From Dipetalonema caudispina (lineage: Eukaryota > Nematoda > Chromadorea > Rhabditida > Onchocercidae): DNA of 64,000 nt. The stretch covers positions 62,001-126,000 of the forward strand of contig JABVXV010000138.1 in the NCBI GenBank assembly GCA_013365325.1, read 5' to 3'. The notes under the pieces are model-generated. The model saw only the letters and a program-made list of their open reading frames with translations. It had not been told where the DNA came from and did no database searches. This document shows, one piece after another, positions 23,401-33,862 of the stretch; position 1 is the first letter of the stretch, and each line of letters begins with the position of its first letter. The position numbers and the translations under genes are program-made.

Positions 23401-24565
23401 GATCAAACAGTTAGAATAAGATATAAAATAGAAAAACCTGAAGAACTCGAGCGATAATAAACCATATAAGGCCCATATAGGCTGTAAGAGGTATAATGAG
23501 CGTGGAAAAAGCGGATAAGAAACCAGCAGCGAAGAAAACATATCGTGCACCAAATTGAAGATATAAAAAATTAAAAGGCCAAACACCGATAAAGGTGCCA
23601 AAACCGAGAGCCCAAAGCAATGCTGACTTTTCTCCTTGTTCATAAATAAGCTCTCCTGCGAAATGATCGGAATCCTGTATAATCATTAATTATCATCTAC
23701 TAGCAATTAATAATGATGACTTTTTCTAGTTGCTAATTTCAATTATAACCACTTAATTTGTGACATATCACAGGAAATCTTTATTTCTTTTCCGAGTGAA
23801 TGCTTTGCATTGTTGATTCTTGCCATACATCCTTCATACTCACATTTTCGATCAACATTTCAACCCAATGCCATATACAGAAGCAAAGTGTATTTAACAA
23901 AACTTTTACTATGATAAGAAAAAAAAAAAGAGAAAACTTTAGAAGTTTTATTTACATATCAATATAATTGCACCAACATTGTTTTTTGCAGTAACGTTTA
24001 TGATTGAAAAAGATACAAATGAGAAAAAGATTTTTTTTTTTTTATAAAATTTTTCTTCAGCTGAAAAGATTTTTTCGACAGCAGAATTATCTTCGATATC
24101 CTGCCTATCCTAAACTTTTTTGGCCTCTATCTATCTATCTACTCTGATAAATACCTTATTTATTGCTACGAATGTGAAATCATAAAATATATATCACAAT
24201 GTAATTAATTGGCATTATGCAATTTGATTTCAGAAGATATTTGAATTTGATAGGACAAGTGATACTTCTTCGAGTGTTAGTAAATATTCTATTCTGATAG
24301 ATTTCTTAGATTTAATTAGTTTGTTAAACTGACTTTGAATGATACAGCAAATCGAGAAAAAAGAGTAAAACTATAGCAATACGTAAAAGCATACGACGAC
24401 ATCGTTCTGTGTTTGATTTTTCGAAAGAGGCTTTGTCATACATATAAATGTGAAATTCAGCGCAATTGTATTGGAAAATATTGAAGTTAGACAAATCCAT
24501 CCAAGCAACAAAATGATGTAGCGTGTTCGATGCTCCAACAAACCACCTTCATGTTTTTTTCCCAT
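20484..24565 (-). CDS. Major facilitator superfamily transporter, SLC17-like
   Basis: Multi-pass membrane solute carrier, predicted to move organic anions or similar solutes; the substrate is not evident. Ten exons: 24565-24395, 23674-23438, 22966-22823, 22712-22589, 22421-22348, 22202-22084, 21960-21871, 21703-21512, 21100-20995, 20633-20484. All phases agree, giving 468 residues. It starts MGKKHEGGLLEHRTRYIILL with a first hydrophobic span, then an extracellular NQT sequon. Next comes the A-motif-like stretch WALGFGTFIGVWPFNFLYLQ FGARYVFF, and then GVAYGADFAAIGVITVRWAS, which fits the SLC17/VGLUT family. Later pieces include WLNAFVEIVSALFLLSYGPT, FNVGGFYKCGTFVAR and EQWRIIFMILAVSLFAANSA followed by a short cytoplasmic tail ending in SI. 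The size and hydrophobic spacing suit a 12-span carrier. Assignment to the MFS is secure; the SLC17 placement is moderately secure, and no individual orthologue is claimed. A possible splice acceptor, TTTTGAATTCAG, lies 7 nt before the ATG. Confidence 0.88.
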
Positions 24566-27500
24566 TACTGTTCTGAATTCAAAAATACACTAATTGTTTG
24601 TTGAAATTTTCGCATTATTACCAAAAATTCGCATAGTTTATCCGTTACGCTAAATTTTCGGCAAAAATTCATTTCCTCACTAATATAATACTATTGTTTA
24701 TTTCTACCAATATAATGCATTCAGATCTAAAATATTGTCGTCCTTGTTTGTTTAAACACTAGTTCGAAAGATGATTTCAAGAAAATTTTATTTCAAAAAT
24801 TTAAGAAACCAAAAACATAACATCTATGTAACGTTTTTATAATAAACAATAAAAAATCGAATATTGCGGGTATTGCTTTGCATCTAAATGGTCATCCAAT
24901 CACAGTTTACTGACATCAAATCCGAAACTGCCTGATTGCATTAAAATAAAATGTTTTGTCCGAAACTAAAAATGTAAAATTCATCACATAACTAACAACT
25001 ATCTGCACGAACAAATTCGTTTCGACAGGCAATTAATAGGGACTCATTAATGAGTGTATGATTAAGGGGTTTAACGGACTCCTAATAAGATTTTTCAACT
25101 TCTCAAAGAACTTTCCCGTAACAACTATGGACAGAAGAGAATTGATATAATCGGGGTAAATTGAGAAATTGCAGTGCGAATAGTAATGATTGCCCTTTTT
25201 TTTTGTCTATTATTTATATGATTTCAGACATCACTCTGATTTGCCACCTTAAAACCAGTTTTCAGGTGGCAAATCCTGAAAAAAAAAAAATCATTATGTG
25301 GAATTGTAGGTGATTTTTTCTTTATTTACCAATTCAAAATCAGCAAATATAATAGAGATATTATATATTATAGAGGCGAATTTCATAGGATAAAATGAGT
25401 GGTTTAATGAACCGAATATTTATCTGCCTGTATAAGGTATCATTGAAACGTTATTAATCAGATATTGTGAGTGTTAAATCCAACTGATTATTATCTTATG
25501 TGCAACAGTATTTTCGACGAATAACAAACCTTACAACAAATGCAACGTCGCTTATTTTTATTGGTACTATTTCACGATATATTTGAATCCTTTTTACGTT
25601 TCATCAGGTCTTTCAATGAGGCAATTATATGTTGAAAATGATAAACTGTCAATTGTATTTATGAGTATGAACCTAACCTAAATTATGGTGATTAATGTCA
25701 TGCATGATATGTCCTGCATGAATCAGGGGCCAACAGTAAATGTCTATTACTTAATCTAAAAAATGATACAAAAGTTTTTTTTCATACCTAACTCAGAAAT
25801 AATTTGTTTTTTAACAATCCTACTATGTTTAACAAATAACAACCAATTTTCATAAAACGACAATGATACATTTCGTATGTATGAAGTAAAAAGACTGTGG
25901 CATATTTGGGACACTTATTGAACGAAAGTTTAGTTCTCGAAATTACCAATGGAATAAAAAAACAACATTTACATACGAAAATACCTTGAAGAACTTTCAC
26001 ACTTCTACTTTTGTTGCTAGCATGCATTAATTTGGAAGAAAAAAAAAAAATCTTACATTGATTAGATGTTATAAATCGAAGAATTACAAATTTATTCGTT
26101 CAAATCGTAAACATTTCATTCTAATATACTGTATCGGGATGTAGAAATAACAATTGTTCGAACTTTGATAACATAGACATTTTAACATTTTGAAACAAAC
26201 TCAAAATATATTGGCGAAACATTGGAATTAAAAAAAAAAAAAAGAAAAACATCGCTTCATCACATTTTATTTGAGTGAAATCTAATCTTACAATGAAAAT
26301 GGTAAGAATACAGCATTTATATAAGAAATTTAGCAACAAATTCATTGAAAAATTTTATAAAACATTTCCTTTTTCTTTCTTTTTTCTTCATAAAGTTTTA
26401 GAGTATGTGTGTGTATGGTGTGTGTGTGTCTGTCTGTTTTGTTCGTTATACTTCTCCTATCAACTACATTTCATTTTTATATGCAATCAGTTGTTATTTG
26501 GTATGTATTCATCCAAACTCTAATATTTCCCTCCCTCTACTAAACCCTTCCCATCTCATTTTCCTGTTATTTCGACTTTTTATTAAATTTCTGGATAAAA
26601 ATGATAAAAAGTTCGTTTTATTTATTATTTCTTTCAATGAAAAGTTTACATAATAATAATGGATTACATAGAGAAGAATGAGTGATTGGAAAAGTTTGGA
26701 ACTTTCACTGGAAATAATTAAGATTGTATTCCAGTTCAGGGAGAATTTTTAGCGATTATCTAAATCAGTAAAGTATCTGAACAATATGAATTATCCGGGT
26801 AAATTGAGAAACGGGAATGAGAGCTGAAAAGCTAAGAGATGCTATGAAGATGAATGGCAAGACATCGAACTACTGTCAAAATTTTAAAATAATACTCAAT
26901 CCGACATATACCCATCGTTTATACTTTTATCAATTTCAGTATCATAAGAAAATCCACCATTTGAATTGCCATAATATATAGAACTCAATTTCGATTCAAT
27001 TTCAACTAAATAAAAGACTTCAAAATATTTTATTTTCTTTAAACACATATTTTAAATCTTCAATTCACTATTTTCTTGTAGATAATGACTTACTCTGTTT
27101 TATATTTTTATACATTTCCAAAAGAAAAAAAAGAGAAACGTTGGAATGAAATACAAAGCTAAACAATAGTACCTCAAACAATACCATTTATCAGCAAACA
27201 AAAGTAATTTGTGCATCATTTATTTAAATATTACAACTATCACTGAGCAAAAGTTTTCACTACTTTAGGCAACTCATTACGATAGCTAATTATGAGCAAG
27301 AAGTAATTAAAATATAGTTTTTAAAAAGCAAAACAAAATAGGAAACGAACAGGAACCGGTTGATATTGCAAAAATGTCATTATTACTCTTTTCCACCTTT
27401 TTTAACATCCGAAATGTCGTGTGAAATTTTCAAAGCGTATGACACGTAAAAATGTTTAATTTGCCGACATTCTCATTCGACATCTTTATGATGTGCATAA

Positions 27501-29344
27501 TTATTACCAAGTTACGCATCAGTAACTGCAAAATACTTCTTCGATTATCACTTATCTCTTCCTTCTCTATTTCATCTTAGTCTTGCTAGTACTGAAATAG
27601 TTAAAGATATTAATGCAAATTATTATTCATATCCGGAAGCATGCGCATTTCTATCAGGTCAGGTAGTTAATTCATTTTTACAGTCGTAATTTAATGTGTC
27701 GATCTGCTCTAACCTTTACCATTGTTTCTTTATTTCATTTCAATTAAACAGAATAGTCTAGTAAATAGAAAGTCATTTGTCACTTCTTGGAAATTATGGC
27801 GTTTTAACAAAATCGACTTTTTTCTCGCCCTTTTATATAATGCAACAGCAGTATATTACTCTTGGCATTGCAAATAACTAAAAGGATAGCAATGATAATA
27901 TATGGATAGGTTGGCTTACTGTAGAAACAAGAACTTCATTTTTGTATGCTTTATCCTAGGTAGAAAGATGCACTCGAATTCCTGAAAAGATCGATGAACA
28001 AATAAACGGAAGATGAATCGTTACATTGAGTTTCACAATTCTTCAAATGATGAGAAAAGGTACACTTTTGAATCAGTAAGAATACTTTTATACTGCACTT
28101 CCCTTACTGATTTGTAATGCGGAAGGTAATAATTATGACTAGTTAACAGTCAACATCAAGCATTCCCAATACAACTTTTTTATATTAAATGATGGAGATG
28201 AAGCTCCAAGTCAGTCTGATATTGTTAGCATATTTGGAAAATCAATTTGAGGCTAATTGAATTTCTCCTTTTCCTTTGATATATCTATGAACAGAAAGTA
28301 ACACCTCTATCTTTAATCTCGGGGTATTATATAGGTATGTCATTAGTATTCCACAGTTTCTGCTGAAATAATGCAATTAAGTCTTAGAATATTTATGGCA
28401 TCGACCGATCAGCTTTGAAAATTATACTGCCATCTTATTCTGCTACAAAGCAGTCGCTGCTAAGAAATGCTTCGAAATGTGCTATGCAACTTCTTAATCT
28501 GTTTCGAAATTTTTGTTGGAACTTGGACTTGAAATTGAACACTTACCTAAATCTGTCGATGTGATGTTTGAAATTTAAATTTCATGCGGTGGTGGTCATC
28601 GTACTTCTCACGAGTCTATACCAGTAAGCCAAACATAAGCCAACAGATGTAGAAATAATGAAAAAGTCGGACTTTGGAAACTGCTGTCATCCATAAGTTT
28701 CACGCGAAAAGCACCAGTAGCTCACTAAAGCTGTGGAATTCGGAAAAAGGAACTTTGACTTCAATTTATAGCATGCAGAAGATGGAAAAAGACATCCACC
28801 CCAATCAAACAGATAGTTAGCATGGCTTTTCAGGCTTAAACAACTTTATTACAGCTGCTAGAGATCAATTATACCATGTTAGACAAAATAGCCCATTAAA
28901 AGATAAGATTCCAGAAATTGACTTCTCTCTAGTCTTCATTCAAAATCCACAGTAAAAATAAAACACGAAATCGTGTAAAAATTGCTTGATCTGAGCTACA
29001 GAAAAATGTTTATGCATTGTTCAATAAAAAAACCGGGTTGAGCCTTTTAAAAACAATTAAAGAGTAACAAAAAACTTTTCATGGATTATTGCGAACATAA
29101 ATTCGGAGAGAAAAAGAGATCGTAACATATGGGAGAACAGATGAAAAGAAATAGTACAAATAAAACGAACAGTAAAAAAAAAACGCAGAACGGGCAACAA
29201 TAAACTTTGGGCAAGGTTTAACTTTGCACAGTAGGAAAAAATCTCAAAAAAGAAAGAAAAGAAGCTCAAACTAGAGGTCATAACTAATTGGATGGCCAGT
29301 TGTTACCATCAACGTATCAGAATCTCCTCTCTACCGTATTATCT
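24566..29344. other. Long AT-rich intergenic stretch, no gene seen
   Basis: No frame here shows a recognisable domain or phase-consistent exons. It contains poly-A/poly-T tracts, short TG repeats near 26400-26430 and the hairpin at 25238. The part from about 27950 to 28750 is slightly less AT-rich but has stops in every frame. Confidence 0.5.
25238..25275. repeat. 12-bp perfect inverted repeat
   Basis: GATTTGCCACCT (25238-25249) and its reverse complement AGGTGGCAAATC (25264-25275) flank a 14-nt spacer. It could be a small transposon remnant or a transcript hairpin; nothing nearby decides. Confidence 0.8.
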
Positions 29345-30448
29345 TCACGGCTTCATCATCAGTATATCCTTCAAAGCTTTATTCTCTCGCATTAGCTCCA
29401 AGTATTTTTTCTTCAGCTCATAATTTTCCTTTTTCAATTTCAACTTTTCAACCGCCGAATCCAGTTCCTTCTTCTCCAGCGCCATATTATCCGTATAAGC
29501 TTTATGCAACTAAAGATGTGATTTAGGATTTTAAATTCATGGAAGCTCGAACTGTGTTTTTTCTCTGCTCTCATTTAAAAAATTTACTTTTACTAAAGCG
29601 ATTGCACTTCTACCTGTTGGATTTCTGCCTCACATTACAAATAACAATCGACAAAGAGAGAAACAAATCCAAGGATTATTCACTGACAGTAATTACGTTT
29701 CACAATTCTCCACTTTTTTTCAATCAAAAATTTTGAAAACAGCCTGATTTCAAACAATTTTAAGAGACGATGAGTAATACCTTTCGCAGAACGACACGGT
29801 AATTCTCCATCTTTTTCGCGGCATCTGAAGTACTACCCGAAGCGCCATCGGAATGAAGCTGCGACACAATATCCCCCATCTCCGATGGACGGTGACATTC
29901 AGGACAAGAAGACCAACCCTAAAATTAAAAAAAAATTGACCAGATTCCACACAAATTCTAACAGTAACTCACCAAAAATGAAAGGAAGGATCACCTATGT
30001 ATAATTAAAGAACTTCCTTTTCCTGACTAGGACTTTTGGCTTGTTTTCATCAAATTATTCGTCCCTCCAGCTCTTATTTTACATAAATATGTTATACCGA
30101 AATCTTGAGACAAATACGAGAAGGCTCACATATAAGAAGAAGTACATGATGCACATGAAGTGAAACAGATGTCCACAATGAAGAGCTGAAATATCCTCCG
30201 GGGAAATACTTTCCGAACAAATCGCACAACATACATTAAATCTGCAATACATCCAGCGGTGTCATTAGCTTTTAATTTTCAGCTTGAAATTTATACCTCA
30301 AACATTGCAAAATCAAAACTTGAAATCCAAAGTCAGAAGTACTACTGCGATAGTCTGCACAACTTTGGTCGTGAAAAAAGAAAAACCTTTTTGCACTAGA
30401 TCCACCCGGTGTATTCGATGAGCTCGAATTAACAGATCCACCTACCAT
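29345..30448 (-). CDS. RING-H2 finger protein with C-terminal coiled coil
   Basis: Probable E3 ubiquitin ligase or scaffold. Four exons: 30448-30297, 30241-30130, 29918-29781, 29509-29345. Phases agree and the first intron is only 55 nt; 188 residues. After a Ser/Gly-rich start (residues 1-20) the RING reads CCAICSESI, then LHCGHLFHFMC, then GWSSCPEC. That gives C-x2-C, C-x-H-x2-H-x2-C and C-x2-C in a C3H2C3 arrangement, at about residues 54-95. The last exon is a highly charged helix (KLKLKKENYELKKKYLELMR) typical of a coiled coil. The HCGHxFHxxC pattern resembles TRAIP (TRAF-interacting protein), which also follows its RING with a coiled coil, but this protein is much shorter and the match rests on the RING alone. 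The start could lie upstream in an unrecognised exon. Confidence 0.75.
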
Positions 30449-30656
30449 GATGAAGAGCTAGTTGATTAACTAAGTTGACTGAAATGAAAATGATCAGTAA
30501 GTGAAATTAAAAACAAAATAAGATCCTTAAAAGATTAAATTAACCAAAATGAAAATGAATCCCATCGCTCTTGTAACCAAAAACTTACAAATTTCTAGAC
30601 CTAACAGCACAAACAGACAGATACAATAATCTACAAAACTTGATCCTCTTTTCCGA

Positions 30657-31127
30657 CTGTTTGAGGCAGATTTTTACTTTCCTGAATTGCCTGTGATGAC
30701 AAAGACAAGGTCATAACATGGTACATAGTTGTGATGTTTTGATTGCATTCCCTTCCCCAAAATGAGCCATAATACACTTCTTACCTGACAATATGCTTTT
30801 AAAAAGTACTACCTTCCTCTCTTTCACGTGCTTTTAAGGAGTAATACTTTCCTCTCTCTCTCCCTCTCTCTCCCACTTCCTCTCATCCTCTCTCTTTAAT
30901 TCTATAAAAGCCAACCCACGTACAGAGAGTTTGAAAACAGCAATAAACCGAGTATATTTCCGAAATCTTCAAATTAAATTAAATGAAATACTAAAAGTAA
31001 TCTCCGGCTAAGATTAAATATTGATACTACGTCAACGAATGGAAACTAAACGACAAGATGACTAGAACTGCATTTCTCAACCGGAAAACCGATCTACCGA
31101 GCTGAATGATCCGACAAACTTCCAATA
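30657..31127 (+). mobile_element. Candidate solo LTR or LTR remnant
   Basis: A CT-rich tract (about 30840-30900) is followed by TATAAAAG at 30904, then AATAAA about 40 nt further, an arrangement common in retroelement LTRs. About 180 nt downstream TTTGGTGCCACCC (from about 31127) resembles a tRNA primer-binding site after an LTR. No second LTR, no gag or pol frame and no target-site duplication was seen, so the boundaries are guesses. It could instead be an ordinary promoter. Confidence 0.22.
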
Positions 31128-31139
31128 AATTTGGTGCCA

Positions 31140-31480
31140 CCCTATCCAAAAGACCAAAACGTACAGACATTGGTCGCTGCATGTGGATGATGGTTGTTAC
31201 CACCTTGTCTGAAAAGCCAATGGTATGCCATGCCCAATATGTTTCCGGCAATGCTGGCAACATCTTGCCTGCAAAACCAATCTGCTGAACCGGAGTCCTT
31301 CTTCCGACATCTTGACATTGCCCTGTTTGAAAAGCCAACATACTGGTCATGCCCAGCATATTGAACTGGAATTCATTTTCCAGCATCCCGATACTATCCT
31401 GTTTGGAAAACCAACATACTATCACATTCAATACATTGAACCGGATTGCTAATTTCCGGCAAAGCTAGCAACACCCCAAC
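31140..31480. repeat. Degenerate 58-76-bp tandem repeat
   Basis: The element CTGTYTGAAAAGCCAA-like recurs at about 31146, 31211, 31271, 31329 and 31405. It is followed each time by variants of a CATGCCCAACAT/ATTGAACCGG-type stretch. Spacing varies from 58 to 76 bp. The array is less AT-rich than its surroundings and creates open but unsupported frames on both strands. Confidence 0.65.
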
Positions 31481-31534
31481 GGAAAAACTGGCAAACCTAA
31501 AAAACTCCACCTGTCCCCAAGTTACCCACCGCCT

Positions 31535-31655
31535 CACAGCCAATCAATACGCAAAAATGCCGGCTCAACGATCCATTCCAGGACGAAAGCTTCCCACCTC
31601 AAAAAATTTTTTACTTTGTCACGTACGCCAATATTTAAATGTGATTGGTCCTAGC
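31535..31655 (+). promoter_or_regulatory. CCAAT-containing promoter-like segment
   Basis: AGCCAATCA at about 31538 and the inverted form GATTGGTCC at about 31643 lie in a GC-richer stretch. This is upstream of the plus-strand gene at 32513 and about 1.1 kb from the divergent RING gene. The motif evidence is weak and no TATA box is evident at this site. Confidence 0.25.
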
Positions 31656-32512
31656 ACGAAAATATGCTCACTGTGCTATTTGTGTGTTTTTTGTCTGATA
31701 TTCGGTTGTGCAGGACGATCCGGTCAGTTGTGAAATTGTTTTCTGTTTCATTGGGAGGTCCGGAAGGACTTGATTTCATTGAGAAGTATTTCATCCTACC
31801 CGGAAGTAACAAAATGAGAAGATGTAAGAAAGCGAGTGATTTAAAAGGAACGAGCTGGAAGATCAGAGTTAGCTTTTCTTAATTTCGAAATTTCTTCCGG
31901 AAAACTAGTTTTGTGGATGTAGAATATTTGCGTGGATATCTTTCCAGTTGTACGGTTTTCATCATATCCGAAATGTGAGGAATTCATAACATACTGGGAA
32001 TTTTAATTTTTTCGCCGCCCATCAATATTTGTGCTTTCAAGACTACTCATGATGATCAGGAATGTTCATTCGTTCTGTGCGGTCTCTCTTTAGTTCATGC
32101 GTATGACACATAGCTTATAAGATGTTTCTAGTCCGGTTAGGATGCAAGTCTTTTCATTTTCTTCCAAATTAATACTAAAGATCCACGGATAATAGGAGGT
32201 GACGTTTACTGGGTAGAGTCTTACTAAAGATTGGTGTATAATTGGTGAAGTTTTAGCGACGCGAAGCTTTTCAAAGATTCCTGCGGTTTTTTGTTCCGTA
32301 ACATGCCCTACTATCGGTATTTTGAGATGAAATTCACATACATTCTATTATCGAAGAAATGTGTGGTGTGCGGCTCAAATTTGCGTTTTAGATATATGTC
32401 ACACGTTAATTTTTTGGGTATTCTGGATGACTCGCGAATAATTTATTATGTGTTATTTGTATTTTTTATGCATATCAGCTTTTTCGTTAATATATTTTTC
32501 TTCCTTACAGAA

Positions 32513-33098
32513 ATGCATGGACTACTGTCACTTAGCGTGCGCCCAATACATATTCAAAGAGTAACCGCTTTGAAAGTAATTCGTTATTTCTCCAAAACTA
32601 CTATACCACTTCGATGTAAGGTTGAAATCGGTAAAGAAGCGAAAAGTTTGGTTGAGAAAGCAGCGAGGAAGGCGGATCCCTTTTCTGCTGCACAAAATGA
32701 ACCAACCACGAAGTTCGTTGCTATTTATTAATTTGATGGAGGGAGTTTATGGAATGAAAATTTTGATTTTACTTTAGTTTTTTTGTTTTTCAGCTTCAGC
32801 CATCATATGGGCTTTCATGGCTTCGAATTGTACCCTATTCAAGGTCAAGTAATTGTATGGGCTATTGTACTTGTACTTATAGCCTATTATGCCTCTGCAA
32901 AAATTGAAATCGTCATTGATCGAAGTAATTGTCATCATTTTTTACCTTTTAATTATAGAAAATCATATATTGTAGTCACAGTTTATCGCCTTCTTATACT
33001 TTGAGTTCTTAGGAGCGCGAGAATGCCAGGACCTCAGAATGAATTACAAAAACAAAGTTAAACGGTTCCGAAGTGTGGCTGTACTAGTAACTAACTAA
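32513..33098 (+). CDS. Small single-span, probably mitochondrial membrane protein
   Basis: Three exons, 32513-32712, 32794-32924 and 33013-33098, join in phase to give 138 residues. The N-terminus (MHGLLSLSVRPIHIQRVTAL, then KVIRYFSKTTIPLRCK) is rich in Arg, Lys, Ser and hydrophobics and lacks acids, as in a mitochondrial import signal. A charged linker follows, then HHMGFHGFELYPIQGQ and one hydrophobic span, VIVWAIVLVLIAYYASA (about residues 85-101), and a basic tail. This layout resembles small accessory subunits of respiratory complexes, but I do not recognise the family. The acceptor TTTTTCTTCCTTACAG lies 2 nt before the ATG, so the message may be trans-spliced or have a 5' UTR exon. The third exon is less certain than the first two. 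Confidence 0.6.
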
Positions 33099-33451
33099 TT
33101 CACTACTTTTATGATGAGGATTTTCCAACCCTAGAATCCCGGAAAGGTAACATCTACAAGTGCTTTTCAGCGTTCTGCTCAGTCCTAAAATAGGGCACAG
33201 TATCGAAACTTTAAAAAAGGAAAGAAGTTTTAACTGTGATTAAGAGCCAGTTCTGCGTTTATGGCTTGATATTTAAAGCGTAAGAAAAGTAGAATTTCGA
33301 TATTTTTATCAAATTTTAACGATGTAGAGGAGTAGTACCTTCTTTAGTATGTTGAAACTGTGCATCTATTTAAAATAGGTGTCATCACCGTCACATTATA
33401 AGGACTTTCAATTTTTGAGGCTACAAGAACGCTCCATTCACTTGGGCTACA

Positions 33452-33862
33452 ATGAAAGATCGCGATCGTGATTACGTTGCTTTCGGGTAAAAATTTCAAA
33501 AATAAATTAGTCGCTCATTGGACTTTTCAAGATTCATTGCTGTTCATTGATTTGAAAATTTTACTTTATGTGAATTATTCTGAATGTGGTAACAGTGGTC
33601 TAGGTTGTGACCAATGAGTGTTAAGACTGTGGCATTTATTTGTTAGATATTTCTACGTGTTTGAAGAATCAGTCCTCCCTTTGTTTTAACGAGGCTTTTT
33701 GACAATGTATCGGAACTTAACCTTTTTATACGAAATATATGTAGTAGTTTTTCGAATGGAATAATTTTTGCAGTTTCGAACCAAAACCAGCAATACCACG
33801 TTTGGATCTGATGGAAACACTGCAAGAAGAAATGATTGAGGAAGCAAGAAGACGTGGTACTC
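33452..33862 (+). CDS. 5' exons of an unidentified gene (partial)
   Basis: A short first exon (33452-33486, MKDRDRDYVAFG) ends at GG|GTAAAA. It joins in phase to 33774-33862 (FEPKPAIPRLDLMETLQEEM, then IEEARRRGT), which follows a clear TTTTTGCAG acceptor. The second exon ends at C|GTAAGT, a near-ideal donor, so the gene should continue; if unspliced it would stop at once after RGTRK. The charged, non-repetitive sequence looks coding. The next exon is uncertain: 40275-40398 (ending in KEEIPEIVKRISNMRK) and a piece near 37292 are both phase-compatible. The second exon cannot be joined to the mitochondrial-type gene upstream because the phases disagree. The family is not recognised. Confidence 0.4.

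Noticed and set aside
27950..28760. Less AT-rich stretch considered as a bacterial (endosymbiont) insertion or broken gene
   Set aside because: Stops occur in all frames and no bacterial gene could be recognised.
31027..31431. 134-codon minus-strand frame and overlapping plus frames
   Set aside because: Both derive from the degenerate tandem repeat; neither has a start context, domain or splice support.
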